Notes: generated by a model from the letters alone, not told the origin. A DNA stretch of 64,000 nucleotides from Humibacillus xanthopallidus (GCF_006716675.1 NZ_VFPM01000001.1:1488001-1552000), one strand, 5' to 3'. Counted from the first letter of the stretch, positions 6,913 through 16,906 are shown. Made by a program: numbers and translations.

Positions 6913-9419
6913 CAGCCGACTGCTCCTGCACGTCGGGCACGGCGTGCTCCGACGGCGCCGGCTGCTCGGGCTGCGCCGACGACCTCGCCGCCGCCAACCT
7001 CCCGGGCCAGTCCGAGCTGCACTGGCGTACGGCGCCCCACGGGGCGGCCCTCGCCCGGATGCGGTCGTGGCTCGCCGGAGACAGCCAGCCGCTCGACATC
7101 CGCAGCCTCTCCCACCAGGGCACCGACGACCCCGCCATCGCCCTGCTCGACACGTGGGCCGTCGTCACCGACGTCGTCTCCTTCTACACCGAGCGCATCG
7201 CCCAGGAGGGTTTCCTGCGCACGGCGACGGAGCGGGACTCGGTGCGCCAGCAGGCCCGGAGCCTCGGCTACGAGCTGAGACCCGGCGTGTCGGCCCAGGC
7301 CGAGCTCGCCTTCGACGTCGAGACGGCGCCGGGCTCGCCGGAGGTGGTCGTCGTGCCGGCGGGCACCCCGGTCCAGACGGTGCCCGCCCCGGGCAAGCTC
7401 CCGCAGACCTTCGAGACGACGGCGGAGCTCGAGGCGCGGGCCGCGTGGAACTCCGTGGCCGCATACGACCGGGTCGGGCAGCCCTTCGGCTTCGGCATCG
7501 ACAGCGTCTGGCTCGACACGACGACCTCCGGCGTCAAGGTCGATGACCGCGTGCTCGTCGTCGGCAGCGAGCGCGCCGGGGTGGCGCCGGGCGACGCCCA
7601 CAGCGACGCACACGAGAAGTGGGACTTCCGGCGGGTCACCGCGGTCGACGTCGACCCGCTGCACACCCCCGGCTGGACCCGGCTCACCCTCGACCGGCCG
7701 CTCGGCTACCGCCGGTCACGCAACCTCGTCGCCGAGAAGGACGTCCGCGTGTATCGGCTGGGCCAGCGCCTCAACCTCTTCGGCTGGAACGCGCCCGACC
7801 CGACGCTGCTCGACAGCGCCAAGGTGACCTCGTGGAAAGACTTCGACCTCAAGCCGGGCAGCCGCGAGCTCGAGGTCGACGGTGACGTGCCCGCGATCGT
7901 GCCGGGCTCCTGGCTCGTCCTCGAGCAACCGGGCCACACCGAGGCCTTCCAGGTCGAGTCCGTCAACCCCGACGGCGCGACGAAGTACGCCCTGTCGGGC
8001 AAGCTGACGCGAGTCACGCTCGACATCTCGGAGCACCTCGATGACTTCGACCGCAACCACGCACTCGTGCACGCCGTGTCGCGCGAGCTGCCGGCCGCGT
8101 GGATGCCGCGACCCGACCTCGTCGGCAGCACCGCGCCGGGTGGGGGGCACGTCCTCGACCTCGTGCCGACCGAGCCGGTGCTGCCCAAGGGCCGCGAGAT
8201 CGTCGTCACGGGCACGACCGACACCGACGAATCCGCTGTGGAGGCAACCCGACTCACCGCAGCCGCCTCGACCGCCGACGGCGTCATGACGATCACGGTC
8301 GACCCGCCGCTCGCCAACGCCTACCACGCCGGCACGGTGCGGGTGCGGGCCAACGTGGCCGTCGCGACCCACGGCGAGACCGTCGAGCAGGTGCTCGGCA
8401 GCGGCGACGGCCGGCGCGCGTTCGCCTCCTTCGACCTGCGCCGCCCACCGCTGACCTTCGTGCGCTCGACGACCGTGGCGAGCGGCGCCGTGCCGGCGCT
8501 CGAGGTGCGCGTCGAGGACGTCGAGTGGACGCGTGTCGACTCCCTCTTCGAGGCCGGTCCGCGCGACCGCGTCTACATCGTGCGCCAGGCCGAGTCGGGC
8601 ACGACCACCGTGACCTTCGGCGACGGCGTGCACGGCTCACGCCTGCCGACGGGCGTCGAGAACGTGCGCGCGACCTACCGCGTCGGCATCGGTGAGGACG
8701 GCGCGGCGGAGCCCGACCAGGTGCGCCTGCCCGTGCGCAAGCCGCGCGGCGTCGCCTCGGTGACCAACCTCGGCCCCGCCCACGACTGGGCACCGTCCGA
8801 GACGCTCGAGGAGGCGCGGCTCACGGCGCCGCAGCGAGTGCGCACCCTCGACCGCGCTGTCTCGGTCACCGACTACGAGGACTTCGCCCGCGGCTACTCC
8901 GGCATCGGCCGGGCCCGCGCCGACCTCGTGTGGGACGGGCGCATCGACACCGTCGTCGTCTCCGTGCTGGCCTCGACGGGCGACGCCCCCGCCGACTCCC
9001 TCGTCGCCGACCTGCGCGACACCCTCGACGACGCGAGGGAGACCCGGGCCCCGAGGGTCGTCCTGCCCGCCGAGGTGGTCGACGTCGGTGCCAGGCTGCG
9101 CATCGAGGTCGACCCCCTCTTCGAGGTGCCGCTCGTGCGGGGCGCGGTCGAGGAGGCGCTGCTCACGGCCTTCGGGTCGATGGAGCTCGCCACCCCGCTC
9201 GCGTCCTCCGCCGCGCTCGTCGTCGCAGCTGCCGTGCCGGGGGTGGTGTCGGTGACGATGCCCGAGCTGACCGGCGGCCCGGTCGACGACCTGCTCGTCG
9301 CCGAGCCCGGCCGGTGGGGTCCACCCGCCAGTGCCCCCGCGGCAGCGCCCCGGCTCCTGCCCGCCCAGGCGCTCCGGCTGACGGCAGCCCTGCTCGACGT
9401 GCAGGTGGTGGCGCGATGA
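6909..9419 (+). CDS. baseplate J-like wedge protein 2 (Afp12-like)
   Basis: 836 aa. The J-like signature recurs as DPAIALLDTWAVVTDVVSFYTERIAQE (read as two blocks, residues about 76-101), VTFGDGVHGSRLP and RAVSVTDYEDFARGYSGIGRA. The N-terminus is unusually cysteine-rich, with Cys at positions 5, 7, 13, 19 and 22, which the first J protein lacks. This could be a small metal or disulphide knot, but that is a guess. ATG 6909 overlaps the previous TGA and the end overlaps ATG 9416. Like gp6, the two J proteins probably alternate or heterodimerise in the wedge. Confidence 0.88.
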   Translation: MTADCSCTSGTACSDGAGCSGCADDLAAANLPGQSELHWRTAPHGAALARMRSWLAGDSQPLDIRSLSHQGTDDPAIALLDTWAVVTDVVSFYTERIAQEGFLRTATERDSVRQQARSLGYELRPGVSAQAELAFDVETAPGSPEVVVVPAGTPVQTVPAPGKLPQTFETTAELEARAAWNSVAAYDRVGQPFGFGIDSVWLDTTTSGVKVDDRVLVVGSERAGVAPGDAHSDAHEKWDFRRVTAVDVDPLHTPGWTRLTLDRPLGYRRSRNLVAEKDVRVYRLGQRLNLFGWNAPDPTLLDSAKVTSWKDFDLKPGSRELEVDGDVPAIVPGSWLVLEQPGHTEAFQVESVNPDGATKYALSGKLTRVTLDISEHLDDFDRNHALVHAVSRELPAAWMPRPDLVGSTAPGGGHVLDLVPTEPVLPKGREIVVTGTTDTDESAVEATRLTAAASTADGVMTITVDPPLANAYHAGTVRVRANVAVATHGETVEQVLGSGDGRRAFASFDLRRPPLTFVRSTTVASGAVPALEVRVEDVEWTRVDSLFEAGPRDRVYIVRQAESGTTTVTFGDGVHGSRLPTGVENVRATYRVGIGEDGAAEPDQVRLPVRKPRGVASVTNLGPAHDWAPSETLEEARLTAPQRVRTLDRAVSVTDYEDFARGYSGIGRARADLVWDGRIDTVVVSVLASTGDAPADSLVADLRDTLDDARETRAPRVVLPAEVVDVGARLRIEVDPLFEVPLVRGAVEEALLTAFGSMELATPLASSAALVVAAAVPGVVSVTMPELTGGPVDDLLVAEPGRWGPPASAPAAAPRLLPAQALRLTAALLDVQVVAR

Positions 9420-11605
9420 CGACCTCGGCTGCCCGCAGGGCCGACCGGACGGCATACCTCGAGGGGTTGCTGCCGCCCCACGTCGTCGAGCGCGACGCCG
9501 AGAACGGCGGGCTGCTGCGAGCGCTGCTCGAGGCGGTCGCCGGCGAGCTCGCGGTCGTCGAGGACGACGTGCAGCGGCTCTACGACTCGTGGTTCATCGA
9601 GACGTGTCCCGAGTGGGTCGTCCCCTACATCGCCGACCTCGTCGGGCTCATCGGGCTGCCCGGCGACCTCGGCGCCGAGACGGGGGCCGGGGTGAGCCGG
9701 CGGGCCGTCGTCGCCAACACCGTCGCCTACCGCAAGCGCAAGGGCACCGTCGCCGTCATCGAGCAGGTCGTGCGCGACGTCACCGGCTGGCCGACCCGGG
9801 CGGTCGAGGAACACCGCCTGCTCGCCGCGACGACCCACCTCAACCACGTGCACCTCGAGCGACCCGCGGTCGGCTCGGTGCGCGACGCCGCGTCGGCCGA
9901 GCTGGAGTCGCCCCGCCTCGCCGCGGGTGCGCTGACCCGCTTCGCCCACACCGGCGAGGTGCGCCCCATCGACCCCAGCACGATCGGGGGGCGTGGCCGC
10001 TTCGGGATCCGCGGCATCGGCGTCTTCGTCTTCCCGACCCAGGTGCACGACGCGACCGGCGTGCCGGCGCGCCGGCTCACCGACGCGTGGAGCGTGCACC
10101 CGCTCGGGGCGGAGGCGCCGCTCTTCGCCGTGCCGACGACCGAGGAGGCGATCGAGCACCTCGCGACCGAGTCGGACCTTCCAGTGCCGCTGCGGCCCCG
10201 ACGGCTGCTCGCCGCGCTCGTCGCGGCCCGCGCGGGACTGCCCGGCGAAGACCTGCCGATCGCGATCAGCGTCGACGGGGACGGGCCTCTGGCCCCCGAG
10301 CGGATCCGCGTCTGCGGTCTCGAGGACCTCGCGACGAGCGGCGGGTCACCGCTCACGGGCTGGCAGGTCATGGTCGACGCCGTGCGGGGGCTGCTCCACC
10401 CCCACCTCGACGGCGTGCCCGGCGACCCGACGACGATCCACCTCGACCACGCGTACGGCGCGGTCGCCGACGTCGGTGCGGGCACGTATGACCGCACGCT
10501 CGGCCACGACACGGCCCTCGCCGCCGACCCCTTCACCGGCGACCTCGACCGCACCGACGAGGAGCCCGTGCCCGTGCGCGACCGGGTCGGTGCGCAGGTG
10601 CTCGTGCGGACCGGGCCCGCCGCCCCGGGCGTCGAGGTCAGCCTCAACGACGCGATCACCGCGGTCGACGCAGGCTGGGCCGACCCGGCGCGGCGGCTGG
10701 TCGGCATCACCCAGGTGGTCTCGGTCGCCGACAGCGAGACGTATGCCGCCGACCTCACGATCGCGGTGCCGGCCGAGAGCCGCCTCGTGCTCGTCGCCGC
10801 CCACTGGCGGGGGCGACAGCTGCTCAACGGGGACATCGAGGCGCCGGTGCCGGGGGTGTACTCCCCCGAGGGGCTGCGGCCCCACGTGCGGGGCGACCTG
10901 CACGTCACGGGCGCCGGGGGTGCGAGCCTGCTGCTCGACGGGCTCGTCGTCGAGGGCGACGTCGTCGTCGAGGCCGGCGACCTCGGGTCGCTCACCCTGA
11001 GCCAGTGCACGGTGGCCGGCCGAGTGGAGGTGAGGTCCGGTGCGCCCGGCGCCAACCGCGAGCTGGCGGTCGCGGTGCGCCGCAGCGTCGTCGGGTCGCT
11101 CGACCTCGTCGACACGGTGCCCGAGGTGGTCGTCGTCGACAGCGTCGTCGACCCGGCGCTGACGTCGGCGGCGGCCGCCGTCGCCGCCCCGGGCGCCCAC
11201 CTCGACGTCGTGGGCTCGACCCTCTTCGGTGACGTCGGCTGCCGCTGGCTCGAGGTCACCTCGAGCATCTGCGACGGCACGGTCACCGTGGTCGACCGCC
11301 AGGTCGGGTGCGCCCGCTTCAGCTACATCGCCCCCGGCTCACGGGTGCCGCGGCGCTTCCGGTGCGTGCCGGCCGCCGACGCCACGACCGCGATCTCACC
11401 CAGCTACCTCTCCACGCAGCCGGGCTCGCCGTTCTATCCCAGCCTGGCCCCGAGCGCCCCCGTGTCGATCCGGCACGGCGGCGAGTTCGGGTCCGAGATG
11501 GGCGTCCACCACCACCTCCGCCGTCCGCAACGGATGGACGCCGCGCGACGGCTCGTCGCGCCCTACGTCCCCGCGGGCATGCAGATCGGAATGTTCGGGA
11601 GCTGA
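9416..11605 (+). CDS. phage tail protein I-like baseplate protein
   Basis: 729 aa, starting MTTSAARRADRTAYLEGLLP. The N-terminal 130 residues carry the gpI/tail_P2_I signature: VVEDDVQRLYDSWFIETC, WVVPYIADLVGLIG and ANTVAYRKRKGTVAVIEQVV. The remaining ~550 residues are beta-rich and much longer than P2 gpI. They include a repetitive right-handed stretch near residues 500-600 (LLLDGLVVEGDVVVEAGDLG) that looks like a beta-helix or fibre-like extension. It probably links the wedge to the outer arm. The start overlaps the J-like stop (ATGA). Confidence 0.85.
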   Translation: MTTSAARRADRTAYLEGLLPPHVVERDAENGGLLRALLEAVAGELAVVEDDVQRLYDSWFIETCPEWVVPYIADLVGLIGLPGDLGAETGAGVSRRAVVANTVAYRKRKGTVAVIEQVVRDVTGWPTRAVEEHRLLAATTHLNHVHLERPAVGSVRDAASAELESPRLAAGALTRFAHTGEVRPIDPSTIGGRGRFGIRGIGVFVFPTQVHDATGVPARRLTDAWSVHPLGAEAPLFAVPTTEEAIEHLATESDLPVPLRPRRLLAALVAARAGLPGEDLPIAISVDGDGPLAPERIRVCGLEDLATSGGSPLTGWQVMVDAVRGLLHPHLDGVPGDPTTIHLDHAYGAVADVGAGTYDRTLGHDTALAADPFTGDLDRTDEEPVPVRDRVGAQVLVRTGPAAPGVEVSLNDAITAVDAGWADPARRLVGITQVVSVADSETYAADLTIAVPAESRLVLVAAHWRGRQLLNGDIEAPVPGVYSPEGLRPHVRGDLHVTGAGGASLLLDGLVVEGDVVVEAGDLGSLTLSQCTVAGRVEVRSGAPGANRELAVAVRRSVVGSLDLVDTVPEVVVVDSVVDPALTSAAAAVAAPGAHLDVVGSTLFGDVGCRWLEVTSSICDGTVTVVDRQVGCARFSYIAPGSRVPRRFRCVPAADATTAISPSYLSTQPGSPFYPSLAPSAPVSIRHGGEFGSEMGVHHHLRRPQRMDAARRLVAPYVPAGMQIGMFGS

Positions 11606-11607
11606 CC

Positions 11608-14538
11608 ATGCACGCAGACCTCACCCGCTGGACCCACGATCCTGCCTTCGCCTACCGGTCGGTGCTCCTGCAGCAGGGGCGGGTGCTGCTCGACTCCGAC
11701 TGGAACGAGCAGGCTGCCATCACGGCCCACCACGACACCGCACGCACGGCCGACATCGTCGGACCGAGCGGGGGGCCCGCGCCCCTCGACGGCGGGGTCG
11801 GCCCCTTCGCGATCGTCGACCTCACGACGGGCCTGGAGCCCTCCGCGGCCCCGTGGGCCCGGCTCGGCGTGACGCCAGGCCACTACTACGTCGACGGTGT
11901 GCTCGCCGAGTCCGCACCCGACCCGGCGCACCCTGCCGGGGCGGGCGCCTGGCCGCTCGCCGACCAGCCCCACCGCCCCACGATCGGCAGCGGTGCGGGA
12001 GCGAGCCCCGGCCTCGAGGAGCCGCCCGCGGCCGACGGGGACGGCAGGTATGCCGCCTACCTCGACGTCTTCGAGCGCACGGTCAGCCCCGACGAGCGGC
12101 CCGAGCTGCTCGAGTCGGCACTCGGCGGGCCCGACACGGCGATGCGCCAGCAGACCGCGTGGCAGGTGTCGCTGACCCGCCTCGTCGGCGGCGAGGTGTG
12201 CTCGCAGCTGGACGACGTCGCCGAGGTCACGCCGCGCACGATGGTCGCGCGCCTGCGCGATGCGGCGCCCGACGCCGACCCCTGCCAGATCACGTCCGGC
12301 GGTGGCTACCAGCGGCTGGAGAACCAGCTCTACCGCGTCGAGATCTGCTCGGTCACGCCGTCGCCCCGCTTCGTCTGGTCACGCGAGAACGGCTCTGTCA
12401 CAGCGGGACTCGTGCAGATCGGCACGACGACGGAGGCCGGCATGGACGCGGCCCTGACGCTCGACCGGGTGGGTCGCGACGAGGAGCTGAGCATCCGGCA
12501 GGACGACCTCGTCGAGGTCACGAGCGCCGACCGCCAGCTGCGGCGGCTGCCGGGCTTCATGGCCCGCGTCGGCCCCGTCATCGACCTCGTCATCCACGTG
12601 CACTGGCTGGCCGGCGCGCCAGCGAGCGTGGCCTCCCTGGGGCGGGCTGCGGTCGCGCGGCGCTGGGACGGTGGACCGAGCACGCTCTCGACCGCGCCGA
12701 TCGACCTCGAGGGCGGCATCACCGTGGCCTTCCCCGCCGGCGGCACGCCGAGTGTCGGCGACTTCTGGCTCATCCCGGCCCGCACGGCCCGCCTCGCCTA
12801 CGGCACGAGCGCCCGCCAGGGCACGCTCGACTGGCCGTGGGACTCGCCGACCGCCTCGCCCCTGCCTCCCGTGGGGCCGATTCACCACCACGCTCCGCTC
12901 GGCATCCTCAGCCGCACCGGCACGTCGTGGACCCTCGAGTCCGACTGCCGCCACCTCTTCCCGCCGCTCACCGAGCTCGTCACCATCGACCTCGTCGGCG
13001 GGGACGGCCAGGAGGCGATGCCCGGTGACGAGCTCGGTGCGCCGGTGCGGGTCGTCGTCCGCAACGGTGGGCTGCCCGTCGAGGGCGCACCGGTCCGCTT
13101 CACCCCTGCGGGGGGCACGCTGCGCGAGGAGGTCTCAGGGTCGCCGCCTGCCGGTGGCATCGTGGCGACCGATGCCGACGGCGTCGCCGCCGTGCGGTGG
13201 ACGCTCGACCCGGCGGGCGCGTCGACGCAGGCCCTCACCGCGCAGCGTCTCGACGACACGAGCACCCCTGTCGACGTCGCGGTCGTCGTCAGCGGGCGGC
13301 TCAGCATCGCCTCGCAGGTGCAGTGGCAGCCGGCGTGCGACGCCTTCGCCGGCACCCGCACCGTGCAGGACGCGCTCGCCCAGCTCGCGACGACCCCGAC
13401 GCTGCGCCTGCTCGGCGGCGACGGCCAGGAGGTGTCGTCCGAGGGTGTGACGGTGCCGCAGCTCGTGCGCGTCGCCGTCGACAGCCCCTGCGGGCCGGCC
13501 CGCGTCAAGGTCGTCGCCCAGGGCACGGACGGCGCCCTCGTGCTCGCCTCGCAGGAGGGGGCGCCCGTGCCGCCCACGCTGACGGGCACGGGGGCCGGGG
13601 CGAGCGATGCCGTGGAGCCGGACGCCACCGGGGTGGCGGCCTTCGTGTGGCAGCCGTCCTTCGCCCAGGGCCGAAGCGACGTGCTGACCATCAGTGTCGA
13701 CGGGCTCGGCCTCGCGCCGGTGCGGGTGTCGGCGCAGCTCGACGTCTCCGTCGCCGGCACGCTCGGCATGCACGTCGTCGAGACGGCCTTCCTCAACGGG
13801 TCCGCCTTCGAGAACGACGTGGTCGTCGACGTCGCCGACCTCGTCTCGGGCATCGCGATCACCATCGACTCGCTCGTGCTGCCCGAGAGCGTGAACGGCA
13901 AGCCGGTGGGTCGAGTCCTCATGGACCTGCCCTGGCCGACCCCGCCGGAGCTCGACCAGTGGAGCGACCAGTCCTTCGCCCTGCAGACCGTCGAGCTCGT
14001 CGGCGAGCTCATCGCCCGCAAGAACCTCATCCTGTGGCGCAGCAAGCTGCCCCTCGACAGCGTGCTGGGGCGGGTGCGCGAGCGCCTCCTCGGCTTCGAG
14101 GCCAACAACCGGCTCGGCTCGCCGGCCCTGCCGATCCGCATGCGCTTCCAGCTCGACGGCTGGGCGATCATGGACGCGCGCAACCCCGAGCGGCACCTCA
14201 ACGGGCACGCGATCACGCAGTCCGTGCAGGGGCAGACCGTGCTGCGGCTGCCGACGACCGACGACATCGCCGGAGGCCGCTTCGATATGTGGTTCTGGTT
14301 CGGCACCGACAAGCCGGGGCCGAACTTCACCCGCTTCCGGATCGAGGACTTCTCCGGCTCGACGCTGACGAAGATCACGCGGCTCGCGACGGACGCGGGA
14401 GTGCCGGTGACGGTCGTCGAGGAGGACGCACCCGGCATACGGAAGAACACCGTGCTCGGCACGATCCCCGCCAGCGGCACCCTGCTGCTGCCGGGGCAGC
14501 CGCTGACGATCCGCGTGTCCCGGGGGGTGGGCGGCTGA
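11608..14538 (+). CDS. DUF6519-type eCIS baseplate/fibre protein with Ig-like and PASTA domains
   Basis: 976 aa. The N-terminus (MHADLTRWTHDPAFAYRSVL ... GRVLLDSDWNEQA) is the DUF6519 domain found next to eCIS baseplate genes. Around residues 455-555 is a Big/Ig-like module (EGAPVRFTPAGGTL, ATDADGVAAVRW). The final ~55 residues match a PASTA domain: ATDAGVPVTVVEEDAPGI, VLGTIPASGTLLLPGQPL and TIRVSRG. PASTA domains usually bind uncrosslinked peptidoglycan or muropeptides. A surface-exposed baseplate or fibre component that touches cell wall is inferred. No signal peptide or transmembrane helix is seen. Confidence 0.8.
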   Translation: MHADLTRWTHDPAFAYRSVLLQQGRVLLDSDWNEQAAITAHHDTARTADIVGPSGGPAPLDGGVGPFAIVDLTTGLEPSAAPWARLGVTPGHYYVDGVLAESAPDPAHPAGAGAWPLADQPHRPTIGSGAGASPGLEEPPAADGDGRYAAYLDVFERTVSPDERPELLESALGGPDTAMRQQTAWQVSLTRLVGGEVCSQLDDVAEVTPRTMVARLRDAAPDADPCQITSGGGYQRLENQLYRVEICSVTPSPRFVWSRENGSVTAGLVQIGTTTEAGMDAALTLDRVGRDEELSIRQDDLVEVTSADRQLRRLPGFMARVGPVIDLVIHVHWLAGAPASVASLGRAAVARRWDGGPSTLSTAPIDLEGGITVAFPAGGTPSVGDFWLIPARTARLAYGTSARQGTLDWPWDSPTASPLPPVGPIHHHAPLGILSRTGTSWTLESDCRHLFPPLTELVTIDLVGGDGQEAMPGDELGAPVRVVVRNGGLPVEGAPVRFTPAGGTLREEVSGSPPAGGIVATDADGVAAVRWTLDPAGASTQALTAQRLDDTSTPVDVAVVVSGRLSIASQVQWQPACDAFAGTRTVQDALAQLATTPTLRLLGGDGQEVSSEGVTVPQLVRVAVDSPCGPARVKVVAQGTDGALVLASQEGAPVPPTLTGTGAGASDAVEPDATGVAAFVWQPSFAQGRSDVLTISVDGLGLAPVRVSAQLDVSVAGTLGMHVVETAFLNGSAFENDVVVDVADLVSGIAITIDSLVLPESVNGKPVGRVLMDLPWPTPPELDQWSDQSFALQTVELVGELIARKNLILWRSKLPLDSVLGRVRERLLGFEANNRLGSPALPIRMRFQLDGWAIMDARNPERHLNGHAITQSVQGQTVLRLPTTDDIAGGRFDMWFWFGTDKPGPNFTRFRIEDFSGSTLTKITRLATDAGVPVTVVEEDAPGIRKNTVLGTIPASGTLLLPGQPLTIRVSRGVGG

Positions 14539-14547
14539 CGCCGCCCG

Positions 14548-15777
14548 GTGAGCGCCGTGGCCGTCTTCTCGTGGTCGACTCCCGTGCGTGAGGACGAGCG
14601 CGCCGTCGAGCGCGCCGTCGAGGGCTCGGCAGCGTCAGCCCGCCCGCGCGAGGGCGTGGCGCTCGATCCCTCGCTGCGGGCGGCGATGGAGCGGGGCTTC
14701 GGTCACGACTTCGGCGCCGTGCGCCTGCACGCCGACGAGGAGGCGTATGCCGTGACGCGGGCCGCCCGGGCCCGTGCCCTCACGATCGGCACGGAGATCT
14801 CCCTCGGTCCGGCCGCCGCCGGCAGCGGCGTGACGGCGCGCGGTCGGCACACCCTCGCCCACGAGCTCGCCCACGTCGTGCAGCAGTCGGGCGGAGGCCG
14901 GCCGGCGCCGGTCACGACCGACCGGGCCGCCGCCGAGCGCGAGGCCGACGCCACAGCGTCACGGGTGCTCGCGGGCGGGCGGGCCCACGTGCGCGAGCGA
15001 CGGCCGGTCGGGGTGCAGTGCGAGGGCGAGGGGTCGGCGGCGCCGGCCACGGCGACGCCGGCCACGGATCCCGGCCAGGTCATCCTCGGCGGTCTCGCGA
15101 CGGTCGCGGAGCAGGCCAAGGACAACAACCCCGAGGTGAAACGACGGCTCGTCGAGCCGCTGACCCTGCGGGCCGAGCGCGCGTGGGGGCGCCTGCCGGG
15201 CAGCGAGCGGGCCGGCCTCATCGGCTTCGGCGCCGGCACGCTCGCGCTCTCGGGTGGCGCCCTGCTGAGCGACCCCAACGGGCGCAAGGTGCTCTCGGGC
15301 GTCAACCTCGCCACCCCGCTGACGCTCATCCCGGGGATGCCGCTCACCCACTTCAGCTACAGCCTGCCGACGGGTGAGGGGGCGACCCAGCGCACCTACG
15401 GCTTTCGGACGGGCTTCTCCTTCGACGACCTGCTCGAGCCGGTGCGGCGCCGGCTCGGATGGCAGGGCCTGACCCTCAAGGCCGAGATGGGCTGGGCCTT
15501 CGATCCCGTCGACGGCCAGCTGCGCATCCGTGAGGCGCGAGCGACGCTCGGGATCCTGCCGGGCGTGACGCTCTCGGGCGGCACCTACCCCGACCTGCTG
15601 GCAGCGCGACAGACCTTCCCGACCGCGGAGGGCGGCAGTGTCGAGCTGCGCCAGCAGCTGCCCGCTCCCCCGCACACCGCGACGCCGGACGTGCGGGTGA
15701 TCCTCTCGGTCGACCTGCTGAAGCTCGGCCGGTCGGGCGCCGTGCCCGGGCTGGGCGGACTCATCGGCAACTTCTGA
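14548..15777 (+). CDS. eCIS-core (DUF4157) protein 1, putative cargo
   Basis: 409 aa, GTG start. Residues about 38-115 are the eCIS-core/DUF4157 domain: MERGFGHDFGAVRLHADEEA, then HTLAHELAHVVQQ with an intact HExxH at 105-109. This domain is associated with eCIS effectors or with processing of cargo. After a Pro/Ala linker, the C-terminal 240 residues are unlike anything I can name: a hydrophobic stretch (LIGFGAGTLALSGGALL, about residues 229-245), then amphipathic strands rich in Gly (TLGILPGVTLSGGTYP). A membrane-active or barrel-like domain is possible but unproven. The gene lies 9 bp after the DUF6519 gene. Confidence 0.8.
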   Translation: MSAVAVFSWSTPVREDERAVERAVEGSAASARPREGVALDPSLRAAMERGFGHDFGAVRLHADEEAYAVTRAARARALTIGTEISLGPAAAGSGVTARGRHTLAHELAHVVQQSGGGRPAPVTTDRAAAEREADATASRVLAGGRAHVRERRPVGVQCEGEGSAAPATATPATDPGQVILGGLATVAEQAKDNNPEVKRRLVEPLTLRAERAWGRLPGSERAGLIGFGAGTLALSGGALLSDPNGRKVLSGVNLATPLTLIPGMPLTHFSYSLPTGEGATQRTYGFRTGFSFDDLLEPVRRRLGWQGLTLKAEMGWAFDPVDGQLRIREARATLGILPGVTLSGGTYPDLLAARQTFPTAEGGSVELRQQLPAPPHTATPDVRVILSVDLLKLGRSGAVPGLGGLIGNF

Positions 15778-15856
15778 CGACCGTGACCGCGCGGCACCCG
15801 TGACCGCGACCAGGACGGGGTCCGAAACACTCAGACTGCGAGACTCGGAGGGAATC

Positions 15857-16906
15857 ATGATCGAGCTGGGACGAATTGCCCTCGACCGCAAGGCTGCACG
15901 GGCAGCCGACCGAGCCGCGGACGACGATGCCGACCGCGCGGCCCGCGCCGTCACTCCCCTGGCTCCCCCGGCGCCTCTGAGGTCCTCGGGGCCATCGGAG
16001 CTGGCTCACGGCGAGCACGGCGACGACGGCGGGGCGGGCAGGCTGCCGGGCAGGCTGCGCAGCCACCTCGAGACGGCGCTGGGTCACGACTTCTCCCGGG
16101 TGCGCCTGCACGACGACGCACGCGCCCACCAGCTCACCGGGCGGCTGGGGGCAGAGGCCGTCACGGTCGGCACGGACGTGCACTTCGCCCCGGGGCGGCG
16201 CGACCCGGCGACACCTGCCGGCCAGCAGCTGCTCGCGCACGAGCTGACGCACGTCAAGCAGCAGGCGAGGAGTGGGCCCCGCCTGCAGTGCACGTTCGTC
16301 GCGACGGGATCGGCGGCCGACTTCGTCACGATGGTCAACTCCATCCTCGCCGTGCAGAAGGAGATTCGCGTGTCGTCGACCGGCGAGATCTCGGTCGTCA
16401 GCACCGACGTCGCCGGTCCGCCGACCCGCGACGCCACCGAGCTGCTCGCGACGATCACCGCGATGATCGCCGACTCCCGCACGACGACGATCGAGTTCAT
16501 CCACGGCACGACATCGACGCGCGCGAGCGACACCAACGTCCTCGTCGGCAACTACGCCCTCAGTCGGGTCGACCTCGACGACGTCGCAGCGTTCGGTTTC
16601 GAGTCGAGCCACTCGCGGATGGGCGACAACGCCGCGGTTCAATTGATCCATGAGCTCACCGAGCAGCGGCGCAGGCAGATCAACGGCGAGGCGTTCGGGC
16701 CGGCGCACGCTGCCGGCTACGCCGCGCAGGAGCGGCTGCTCGGCGCCAGGCTGCTGCGGGAGTCGCCCATGACGCCCACGACGCCGGGTCGCGGCGAGGT
16801 GACGACGACGTATCGCTACCCCGACGGGCGCGAGGTCGACGTCATCACGACCCTCGACTTCACGACCGGCGGCATCGTCGGCGTGCGGCGGGTGGTGCGC
16901 CCATGA
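15857..16906 (+). CDS. eCIS-core (DUF4157) protein 2 with possible second metallopeptidase domain
   Basis: 349 aa from ATG 15857, chosen because GGAGGG lies 4 nt upstream; an in-frame GTG at 15800 would add 19 residues. The eCIS-core block is LETALGHDFSRVRLHDDA with HELTH at 128-132. The C-terminal part (residues ~145-349) contains IHELTEQRRRQ (HELTEQ at 265-270) and, 14 residues on, AHAAGYAAQE (H284, E292). This layout resembles a zinc peptidase with a second HE-type helix, but the usual HExxH is not complete there. Its final TGA overlaps the next ATG (ATGA), so the small downstream protein is probably co-translated. Confidence 0.78.
   Translation: MIELGRIALDRKAARAADRAADDDADRAARAVTPLAPPAPLRSSGPSELAHGEHGDDGGAGRLPGRLRSHLETALGHDFSRVRLHDDARAHQLTGRLGAEAVTVGTDVHFAPGRRDPATPAGQQLLAHELTHVKQQARSGPRLQCTFVATGSAADFVTMVNSILAVQKEIRVSSTGEISVVSTDVAGPPTRDATELLATITAMIADSRTTTIEFIHGTTSTRASDTNVLVGNYALSRVDLDDVAAFGFESSHSRMGDNAAVQLIHELTEQRRRQINGEAFGPAHAAGYAAQERLLGARLLRESPMTPTTPGRGEVTTTYRYPDGREVDVITTLDFTTGGIVGVRRVVRP

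Noticed and set aside
15783..15808. A fourth SARP-type site before eCIS-core 2
   Set aside because: The two GTGACCGCG copies are 17 bp apart, not 11, and there is no third copy or suitable -10.
15800..15856. Upstream GTG start for eCIS-core 2
   Set aside because: The downstream ATG has GGAGGG at good spacing; the extra 19 residues look like leader.
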